Below the pieces are notes generated by a model. It did not search any database. It was not told the origin of the DNA and saw only the letters and a program-made list of their open reading frames with translations. Shown one piece after another: positions 57,701 through 64,000 of a stretch of DNA of 64,000 bases (positions are counted from its first letter, which is position 1; the number at the start of each line of letters is the position of its first letter). Position numbers and translations under genes: made by a program. Source of the stretch: Rhynchonema sp. JSB1_4 (taxonomy: Eukaryota; Nematoda; Chromadorea; Monhysterida; Xyalidae). The stretch is taken from contig JASAMV010004059.1 of the NCBI GenBank assembly GCA_030248065.1, positions 41,932 to 105,931 on the forward strand, written 5' to 3'.

Positions 57701-60489
57701 AGGCGTTGAACTTTCATCAACAAAGTTATTTTTCAGTTCGATTCATCTTTGAAACATCAACCATTCAAGCAAACCGACCCAGAACCGGAGCCGGACTTTA
57801 TGGTGCACGCGGAATCGATTGAGCAGAAAATCGATAACGAAGTGTTGGAGTACCAGAAACGAGAGGAGGAGTTGAAGCGAGTGGATAAAATTTTTGACAT
57901 TTTCGCGAAAGTATTTCTTGTGCTAACAAGGTGTGGTATGAAAATGAATAGCGCCTGTTCAGTTCTTGAGCAATCTGTCCCAATAAAAATCGGGCCCTAT
58001 TCGGTTCCCTGGTTACATGCCTGGTCCAAGAATATGACCGAAAATCCTGCTCTCTCCTGCCTAAAACGCCCACTGGGTTGGTCCGTGCTTTTAGGGCCCA
58101 GCGTGCATTAGGGCCCAGCGTGCATTAGGGCCCACGCTACATTAGGGCCCGCGTGCATTAGGGCCCGCGTGCATTAGGGCCCGCGTGCATTAGGGCCCAC
58201 GTGCATTAGGGCCCACGTGCATTAGGGCCCGCGTGCATTAGGGCCCATGTTTCATTAGGGCCCATGTTGCATCAGGGCCCAGCGCTCATTAGGGCCCAGC
58301 GTGCATTAGGGCCCAGCGTGCATTAGGGCCCACGGGCATTAGGGCCCGCGTGCATTAGGGCCCACGTGCATTAGGGCCCGCGTGCATTAGGGCCCGCGTG
58401 CATTAGGGCCCACCGTGCATTAGGGCCCACCGTGCATCAGGGCCCACCGTGCATTAGGGCCCACCGTGCATTAGGGCCCACCGTGCATTAGGGCCCACCG
58501 TGCATTAGGGCCCAGCGTGAATTAGGGCCCACGGTCCATTAGTCCTTTACACGAGCTAAGTAGTGTGAAACATCACTTACGGGACGGGACGCTTCAGAGC
58601 GACTGACAGATAACGGGTTCGACAGTGTGGGCCGCGTTTATGTCCTGCACATTTATGATGACAGCCTTATTTATGCACACTTTGCAACATGGTGATTCTT
58701 TCCCGCTATCAAAACAGCAGATCAATTCAACAAATCATGTACAGTAGGTTCGTTACGGATTGAGCGGTTGGTGCCAGGAGGTTGTGATGCCGTGCAGAAA
58801 TGTCAGTCCTCTCACAAACCAACAGCCGCAGTGTGCCTGAAGCTGCAAGAAGAAGGGCGGTGGCTAAAAAGTACATACATATATAGTATATGTACTGCAG
58901 GTACATATCCGCATGAATGCCGTTCTCCAAATCACATTGCAACGAATAAGTTGCTCATGTCCGAACCGAGCTCAGTATTGAAACTGCTGTGTGCTTGACG
59001 TACCCACTGGTCTTACACCCGAAACAGCAACCGTACTGAACGTGGACAACCGTATGTATCTTGTGAATTATCACCGCGTTGCGCAGGAAGGCAAATTTCA
59101 TACTGTAGACCAAAGTTCAACCTCCAACGATCAAAACGGTTCGAGTTGCAGTCATGAGCAAATTGACACTTTATGCGTGTTTGGGTGCGTGCATGCACGC
59201 TCATCTTACGGATCCCACATCGCGCAAAAATGGTTGCTTTGCGTTGGGAACGATCCACAACAAGTATAGATGATTCATCGCTTCGCGATACCGGTTTGAT
59301 GATTTCGTTGCTTTAATATCATGCCCATGACAAGCGACAGCGCAATCGCGTGCCATTCCTTTATAATCGCTTGTTTACGTAAATTGACCGTGTATGTAGG
59401 TACCCAGTTTTTAGGGCCCTAATGCACGGTGGGCCCTAATGCACGGTGGGCCCTAATGCACGGTGGGCCCTAATGCACGGTGGGCCCTAATGCACGCGGG
59501 CCCTAATGCACGTGGGCCCTAATGCACGCGGGCCCTAATGCCCGTGGGCCCTAATGCACGCTGGGCCCTAATGCACGCTGGGCCCTAATGAGCGCTGGGC
59601 CCTGATGCAACATGGGCCCTAATGAAACATGGGCCCTAATGCACGCGGGCCCTAATGCACGTGGGCCTTAATGCACGTGGGCCCTAATGCACGCGGGCCC
59701 TAATGTAGCGTGGGCCCTAATGCACGCGGGCCCTAATGTAGCGTGGGCCCTAATGCACGCGGGCCCTAATGTAGCGTGGGCCCTAATGCACGCTGGGCCC
59801 TAATGCACGCTGGGCCCTAAAAGCACGGAACCGCCCACTGGCAGGCTCAATGTCAATGTGAAGAGATATGACTTTCACATTCATGAGAGATTCTCTGATT
59901 TTAGATTACAAAGCGTGTACTCGAATGTTTCAGAGCCCTGCGTGCGCACGGCAGCAATGTGAGTGCGGTTGAGATGAACAACGGTCACGACCACGAAGCC
60001 CCAGTCGACGACAACAATGTTTCATTCGAAGAGGAGTCCCTGAGTTACAAGGAAGACGTGTCGATGACCAGGCCGAGGCCGGGAACTGACGATCATCGTA
60101 ATGTTTCACAATCCGATTCCCTTCCGGGACGCGAAGGTCACCGTCAATTATCGGAGGACAAACTGGACTATCAAGAGTCGGGATTACTGGAGCATCAATC
60201 GATGGGAAAAGAGCGCGAAAGTCAAAATGTGGCTGATGAAAATTCAAATTTCCCGCCACCGCCGCCAATGTCGTCTGACCGTCAGGTAGAGATCGAGGAT
60301 CTCGGCTCAGACCATGAAGCCGATAAGCCGGACTACGGTAGCGATTCGACTGATAAACAACTGTATGAATCGCAGTTTGTCGATAATTATAATCCGGCTT
60401 CAAACCAGGACTTTGGCTTCGCAGTACCGACAAAGAAAGAGAAACTGAAGAGCAACGCACAACCTGACTCTGAAGAGTCGATTATTTGA
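42720..60489 (+). CDS. MISP/AKAP2-like scaffold protein, about 820 aa
   Basis: Exons: 42720-42904, 53855-53983, 54634-54796, 55086-55280, 55357-55477, 56003-56187, 56524-56658, 56897-57011, 57104-57480, 57550-57678, 57737-57880, 59905-60489. Every junction agrees in phase and 2,463 bases give 820 aa plus stop. The protein is hydrophilic, with no signal peptide or membrane segment. Two related segments, IRELREREEELKRSRSERGL (exon 7) and IEQKIDNEVLEYQKREEELK (exon 11), resemble the paired REEEL helices of the C-terminal region of MISP and AKAP2, actin- and PKA-associated cortical scaffolds. Proline-rich (PPAPPQPPAKP), His/Gln-rich and acidic stretches separate them. Assigning exon 1, 11 kb upstream, rests on phase and a good donor only. 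The GPCR gene sits in intron 1 on the other strand; an inverted minisatellite pair fills the last intron. Confidence 0.75.
43983..52724 (-). CDS. Seven-helix receptor (nematode Srsx-like GPCR), coding exon split by a transposon
   Basis: Exons, 5' to 3': 52724-52601, 50096-49977, 49408-49035 interrupted by the element 44223-49034, then 44213-about 43983. Exon 1 encodes an N-glycosylated N-terminus (NATNSTDLVDDGDLC). Later exons give helix 1 (LFVTVVNLLLFAAIMRYKK), helix 2 (YLIIAALALADAITG), helix 3 with SLDRLIAILVPLKYF (DRL in place of DRY), helices 4 and 5 (SIVLYVLIPILFRR), a basic third loop and helix 6 (ITVTLGISAACTAVFYVAP). This resembles nematode Srsx-type chemoreceptors. All phases match, and reading runs straight across the insertion if the element and one target duplication are left out. 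The exon for helix 7 was not found; a poly-G run follows 43980. As assembled, this allele is broken after helix 4 or 5 unless the insert is spliced out. Confidence 0.8.
44640..46240. repeat. C/G-rich modules and minisatellites inside TIR element copy 2
   Basis: TAAAAACCTAAATA C-rich modules (44640-44765, 45085-45175, 45598-45720), GGTACCTTGCAACCA units (about 45765-46125), GCGCGCTCCGCGCGC hairpins (45275-45295, 45908-45925) and GTTGACGATAGATAGAT units (46145-46230). An inverted partial copy of the 24.1-24.2 kb segment lies at about 44790-44930. Confidence 0.7.
46492..46687 (+). pseudogene. MFF-like C-terminal tail exon (captured or exonised)
   Basis: After a strong acceptor (tttcctttcacag) the frame codes STNQILTPAEELALMRKQLA, a short coiled coil (RLSARVYIMEDQNAKRQDRE), a membrane helix (YWLMIAVGVYFLAKW) and a short basic end before TGA. 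This is the layout of the tail of mitochondrial fission factor (MFF/Tango11), which anchors it in the mitochondrial outer membrane and recruits DRP1. The exon enters in phase 2, the phase in which exon 1 of the plus-strand gene (42720-42904) ends, so a 126-aa chimeric tail-anchored product is formally possible. It lies wholly inside the transposon, so capture from an MFF gene elsewhere is the simplest origin. Confidence 0.65.
47005..47380. repeat. (CAATACC)n / (GGTATTG)n array inside TIR element copy 2
   Basis: Switches from CAATACC to GGTATTG orientation near 47145. It shares linkers with the 26917-27480 array in reverse order and is therefore an inverted relative. Confidence 0.8.
47429..47675 (-). 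pseudogene. Coding-like first exon with membrane segment, captured in TIR element copy 2
   Basis: ATG at 47675 opens an 82-codon frame ending at a consensus donor (G|GTAAGC) in phase 1. It encodes MRKVDPINRSLTLTNTMNSI, an Arg-rich stretch (VVVRRTNNEQNRRSRMF) and a hydrophobic helix (ICVFALAVAAAALLAAWGAA). The frame, donor and membrane segment make this a plausible host first exon. No partner exon in compatible order is seen inside the element. Not recognised. Confidence 0.5.
47687..47858. mobile_element. Small TIR element related to 3966-4744
   Basis: Ends ACTACGCGCGAGCCCGATTT and near-complement; nested in TIR element copy 2. Confidence 0.6.
48131..48361 (-). pseudogene. Coding-like terminal exon captured in TIR element copy 2
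   Basis: The acceptor (caatctag) at 48362 is followed by 76 open codons to TAA at 48131. The product includes LCRAMFEPASLPKIKSGQRL, then IQTNDDVKDWMKLY and a Ser/Arg-rich end. It occupies the position where copy 1 carries a different exon, next to the shared GGCACGGTTTGAGAATT flank. Not recognised. Confidence 0.5.
49774..49958. mobile_element. MITE, TATAGTCC family, copy 3
   Basis: Ends TATAGTCCAGCCATCAGCTC and near-complement, 185 bp, ending 18 bp from the donor of a GPCR exon. Confidence 0.7.
50181..52282. mobile_element. TIR element of 2.1 kb with CGCAAACTCGC repeats
   Basis: Ends GGCTGCCTTCACAATGCATG and complement, followed by tandem GCGAGTTTGCGATTTTGC-type units. Inner inverted arms at about 50738-50800 and 52160-52207 share CTAACGGGCGACAGGGGCGA. 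A TATAGTCC MITE (50910-51270) is nested inside. It lies in the first intron of the GPCR gene. Confidence 0.7.
50910..51270. mobile_element. MITE, TATAGTCC family, copy 4 (361 bp)
   Basis: Ends TATAGTCCAACCACGAACTC and near-complement, nested in the 50181-52282 element. Confidence 0.65.
52292..52523. mobile_element. MITE-like palindrome, about 232 bp
   Basis: Arms contain CATTTTTACAGACGC and complement plus GCTCAACACACAG and complement, immediately beside the 2.1-kb element. Confidence 0.65.
52828..53771. mobile_element. Helitron-like element, 944 bp
   Basis: Starts TCTATACTACTAAAACAGG, ends with GC-rich hairpin-forming sequence and CTAG followed by T. TC...CTRR ends inserted between A and T, a 3' hairpin and no terminal inverted repeat are the marks of Helitrons. 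No Rep/helicase is encoded. A second start-like TCTGTACTGCTAAAACAGG at 53622 shows a 150-bp copy nested at, or sharing, the 3' end (53622-53771). Confidence 0.7.
58091..58552. repeat. GCATTAGGGCCC minisatellite, left arm
   Basis: About 24 units of 18-20 bp, GTGCATTAGGGCCCACC and variants. Together with 59412-59828, its reverse complement, it brackets about 860 bp within the last intron of the MISP/AKAP2-like gene. Confidence 0.9.
59412..59828. repeat. GGGCCCTAATGCAC minisatellite, right arm
   Basis: About 22 units complementary to those at 58091-58552. Both outer edges read CCGTGCTTTTAGGGCCCAGC on their own strand, so the whole is one inverted structure. No coding sequence lies between the arms. 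Confidence 0.9.
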
Positions 60490-60696
60490 TATAGAAATTT
60501 TCCATCAGTTTGGTTTTGTGTGAGTTTGCAGTGCCTTGCATGAGCACGTTTGTTTGAGACATAAACAGGCACCCATAACGCAAAAAGAAATTTGCATGAC
60601 CAATCCACAAAATAATTTGGGTTGCACAAAATTAGCTTAATCCTTGAACCTCACCTTGTTCCCACTAAACATCCTCACCTTTTATGTTTCCCACAG

Positions 60697-60798
60697 GTTC
60701 CCTACACCGGCAATAACTTCATGGCCCGACGTCGTTTCTGTCAAACCTCGTGGCCCGAGCAACAGTCCTATGACACAGACGCATCGCTTGTATTGTGA
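60697..60798 (+). CDS. Alternative terminal exon of the MISP/AKAP2-like gene
   Basis: Acceptor tttcccacag followed by 33 codons and TGA (VPYTGNNFMARRRFCQ...). It enters in phase 0. The last main exon has an internal CAG|GTAGAG donor after 60285, also in phase 0, so a shorter isoform with this different C-terminus is possible. Confidence 0.55.
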   Translation, partial: VPYTGNNFMARRRFCQTSWPEQQSYDTDASLVL

Positions 60799-61147
60799 TT
60801 TCTGTTGCGTGTTTGTGTGCTTGCTTTCAATATGATGATTTGGTCTGCTAATGAATGGTTTTGAAATTGACTGTATTTTGCATGAGCACTCACTCATTTT
60901 ACTCCCGATTCACTGTTTGTTTGCACATTGGGTCTTACCAGTGCTTACATAATGCACATCGAGCTTCCCCTCCTTAAATTATAATTATAATTTTGATTGT
61001 GTTTTTCGTTCTGTTATTATTGTGTGCAATATCGTTCTACGTTTGTGATATACGCCGTTTTAACTATTTTTTTTGCGAATTTATGTTCTGCCTGTTTGAA
61101 TTCAAAATTGAGAGCAAAAATGACCTGAGTTTGTTCCGCGGAGACGA

Positions 61148-61153
61148 AATAAA
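61148..61153 (+). promoter_or_regulatory. Candidate poly(A) signal for the MISP/AKAP2-like gene
   Basis: AATAAA followed downstream by T-rich sequence, 660 bp after the main stop and 350 bp after the alternative stop. Confidence 0.4.
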
Positions 61154-61457
61154 AGCCTGATCTTTACGACACGTGTTTTTTTATTTTTCATGCGTAAGAA
61201 CCACATTCAAAATACAAAAAAACTTAATAAGTGCATCGCCATACTCGAACAACATACATATCGTAAAACGAAGATGCTGCTCATTTTTCTGCTATACGTA
61301 AGATCTTTTATTGAACATGAAAACGAAAACACTTCGAGATCTATGGATTGAGGCTCCAGATTTCGCTCGAACACTATATAGTGAGCACACACTTCGCTAC
61401 TTTAGCGGTCTGGTGCTCAAAATTTTTATTCCAAAAAAATTCGGGCCCTAGCATATG

Positions 61458-63566
61458 TCAATTCTTAGCCATAGATTGGTCTAACCAGCTGTACCGAAAT
61501 TTCTGAGCCTGAATTGCGGGCTGAATAAGTCCCATCGCTTTCTTACGCCGTGATTCCCAAACGCACTCCGCCACAACCACACACACGGCCAGGGCAAACC
61601 CCACCAACAGAAGAACAAGCATTCCAAATATATTGCTGACTCGCAGCCGAGACGAGCCCTTGATTTGATCATCGACATAATCCCCTGATGTTTCATCACA
61701 GGCAGGGTTGAATTAAAAAAAAAAGTAAAAATTTTTGTGAAAAAAAAATATTTTTTTTTTAAAAAAAAGATCTCCACTCTTTTTATATTTAAAATATCTA
61801 AAAAGTATCCCTCTTTTTTTTTTTTTCCCCTTTTTTTTCTTCGTTATCTCCCTTTTTTTAAGAATCAGTTTTCATGCTTTTTCTCCTCTCTATACTCTAG
61901 AATCCGCCCTTCTCTTTTTTCAGTTATTGTCTGAATCTACTCTTACAGTACTGACATCACTCGATTCACTTCTCTATAGACAGTCACCCATACTGTATAG
62001 TTCCTGACATATATTAAGCTATCTACCAACCAATCAACTTTCCCCACCTTTCTCCCCTTTTTTCGTTTTTCTTTTTTTCTTTTGTCCTCTTCTCCTTCTG
62101 TTCTCTTTTTACTCTTTTCCTCTTTTCCCCCTTATCCACAAACTCACAACAGACTTCCTTCTTCCCTTTTTCACACAGACCTACATTCTACTCTAGCGTC
62201 TCAAAGAATGACTAGATGGCATATATCCCAGATAATCAACATAAACAGTCGAGAAATTCTCTTTTTCTCCCTCGAATCCCTCATCAGTCCCATGAATCAT
62301 GAATCTTCATTTTCTATATCCTATTTACCAGTACCTGGGAACAAAAAAAAAATTTTAAAAAAAAAAAAAAAAAAAAAAAATTTTTTAAAAAAAAAAAAAA
62401 AAAATAAAAAAAATTTAATCCTACCCTATCACAGGTCCTTTATGCCACTTGTCAATTGTAGTTGATAACGATTAACCACGTGCAACATCGGTTCGACAGA
62501 CTGGTAAATGGCCCAATTGATGCGCTCAATGATCGGCTTTGGCACACTCGGGTGAAACATCAGTGCGTAGTCTTGGTGGCTGAGCTCCGGCAGGATCCTG
62601 AAAGAAAGAGTTGGCTCAATTTGATAGATTGCTGCCTCTCTTTGTTTCGGTTGCGTGCGTGACATAGATTGTCAGTGATGACACCAATTCTGAAGTCAAC
62701 ACACAGCATGGAGCTGGGGTAAGGGAAAGCCAAGTTTGAGCCATGCTCTCCGACTGAGTTTGATAATAACAAATTTAAACCAGCTTTGCGCTACTTGCTC
62801 CTGCAGATACGAACCAGCTATATGCAATAAGTAATGCCATTCGAAATTGGTGTCAAAACTTGGATCGCAAAATACAGCAGGAACAAAGCTTTTACCTTCA
62901 CCAAGTCGGAGAATATAGTTCAAAACCGCAGTCGTTGTTTTTGCTTTCAAGTTTGACAAGCTGGAACTCTGTTTAGTTTGGTGATCTGCCAGTGTAAGTA
63001 AAGCACAAAACCATCGCAAAATTACCAGTCGTCTAATTCCGCAACGTTCGTGTTCCAAAATCAGAGTCGTGATTTCATTTTCGATCAGCGCCGCTTCGCC
63101 TCTGCTGATCAATTTATGATATCGATCCATGTTGATCGCAAAATCACGTTCGTTCGTCATAATCGGCGGATTTTGATGCATCGCTGCCAACAATTGTTGA
63201 CTTGCGACCCCATCCGTTTGTTTTATGTTGTCCAACATGTACGCATAGATTATGACCCTGATGGTGCCTGATTCAACAAGGTGAACGAACTCGGAGAAAC
63301 TGTCAAACTGAAATTGCGGATGGAGAGTTTCAAATTTGAAAAATAGGACTAAGTCGCAGTTAAAATCTGACATGTTGGCAAAATTTGTTTCTGTTTAACT
63401 AAACTACAAACTAAACTGCGCCGGTTAAACCTGCCTGATAGACTTTTTGCATCAATAGCAAACCGGAAAGCAGCCCCGACTTGTATAAGCCAGTGAAGAG
63501 CATAGTGAAGAAACAGGTGATCACGACGATACCAGCCTGGGTGAATGATCTGGTCGCGCCGCAGTG
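61458..63566 (-). CDS. Ionotropic (glutamate-like) receptor, 3' part
   Basis: Exons recognised, 5' to 3': 63566-63444, 63307-63026, 62597-62449, 61684-61458. The first holds a pore-region/M3 helix (IVVITCFFTMLFTGLYKSGL). The second holds a ligand-binding S2 half (FDSFSEFVHLVESGTIRVII ... LISRGEAALIENEI). The third continues S2 (LPELSHQDYALMFHPSVPKP, IIERINWAIYQ). The last has M4 (VSNIFGMLVLLLVGFALAV) and a short tail ending SWLDQSMAKN. Order and spacing are those of ionotropic receptors; the canonical SYTANLAAF is replaced by a divergent form, so ion-channel function is inferred only. Joins one and three to four agree in phase; the link between 63026 and 62597 does not, so an exon or junction is missing there. 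The N-terminal exons lie beyond the window. Confidence 0.8.
61717..62425. other. Homopolymer-bounded T/C-rich block of anomalous composition
   Basis: A/T runs at 61717-61770 and 62340-62420 bound about 600 bp that is T- and C-rich with TTTTTCTCC-type clusters unlike anything around it. It lies in the last intron of the ionotropic receptor gene. It looks like a poorly corrected long-read segment or an expanded element; a 127-codon frame through it is not credible. Confidence 0.55.
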
Positions 63567-64000
63567 CTGGAATGCTGGACATTATTTTGCTCTTGGGAAT
63601 ATTTTCAACGTCGAAATGCCTACTGTACTTGTTGTATATGTTTCAGGAATTTTGTAAATGGGTGTCCAGCGCTGAAGGTGCACTGTATGTGGAAGAAAAG
63701 TCAAAACTGCACAATGTTCAGATCGTGTTGTGGTGTGGCGTGTAAATATTGTGCGTCAGTTGTGTAATATTGGCATTATTATAGTATTACATTATTATAT
63801 TCATGGGTCAAATGTAAACCAACTCTATGTAATTTGTGCCGGCTAAATTTTAATCACCTAGGTATTCATCATTATTGTCACGCCTCGAGCAGATGTTGAT
63901 GTTTACCCTTTTCGTGTGTCGAAACGAAATAAAGCACTACTACCACTATTCAGGAATGGGCGAAAGACCCACTACCAAATCACAAACAAAATTAAACGAG
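63567..64000. other. 3' edge of window, no supported gene
   Basis: Probably intron of the minus-strand ionotropic receptor. I see no further exon or repeat here. Confidence 0.4.

Noticed and set aside
58091..58552. Regular repeats resembling a CRISPR array
   Set aside because: Units are contiguous with no variable spacers, in an animal intron, with a reverse-complement partner array. It is a minisatellite.
62082..62465. 127-codon frame with Ser/Pro/Leu start and Lys-rich end
   Set aside because: It lies in the anomalous homopolymer-bounded block; composition is explained by T/C and A runs.

Overview
This is eukaryotic nuclear DNA from an invertebrate animal. Genes are cut into short exons with GT-AG introns, one gene lies inside another gene's intron on the opposite strand, one canonical tRNA gene is present, and introns and intergenic DNA are full of inverted-repeat transposons, minisatellites and simple repeats. 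A divergent seven-helix receptor with a DRL-type third-helix motif and a divergent ionotropic receptor fit an ecdysozoan. A nematode is my best guess; a tardigrade or another small invertebrate cannot be excluded.

Layout. 1-4.8 kb: possible last exon of a plus-strand gene (1070-1361), then inverted-repeat elements. 4.86-9.93 kb (+): FBXO31-like F-box protein. 10.4-13.1 kb (-): a 291-aa type I membrane protein with a Shisa/WBP1-like cysteine cluster beside its membrane segment; six exons join in phase. 14.0-19.1 kb (-): mitochondrial ribosomal protein uS11m (MRPS11), five exons, 223 aa, introns packed with minisatellites. 19.2-27.5 kb: gene-free mosaic of minisatellites, GC-rich arrays, C-rich blocks and a duplicated tRNA-like repeat. 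27.55-29.53 kb: a 1,980-bp terminal-inverted-repeat element with a 9-bp target duplication. 29.8-40.7 kb (+): signal peptide, kelch-like ectodomain, thrombospondin type 1 repeat, one membrane helix, long cytoplasmic tail; twelve exons, 990 aa. 40.8 kb (-): tRNA-Asp(GTC). 42.7-60.5 kb (+): a scaffold-like protein of about 820 aa with two REEEL motifs resembling the MISP/AKAP2 C-terminal family. Its first intron contains the GPCR gene (-), whose coding exon is split by a 4,812-bp element of the same family as the one at 27.5 kb. 61.5-63.6 kb (-): 3' part of an ionotropic receptor gene.

Most notable result: two elements share a 54-bp terminal inverted repeat, each flanked by its own perfect 9-bp target duplication, and each carries different host-like coding exons, including a mitochondrial-fission-factor-like tail. 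This is the pattern of gene-capturing Mutator-like (Pack-MULE) transposons. One of them interrupts a receptor exon so exactly that the reading frame is continuous once the element and one duplication are left out. A second unexplained signal is the octamer TGAAACAT, present about 35 times against about 2 expected.

The genes do not form one pathway. Exon models were built by hand from splice signals, reading phase and remembered family features. Phase closure over all exons is strong support for the four complete multi-exon models; family names are recognition by eye, with no database search.
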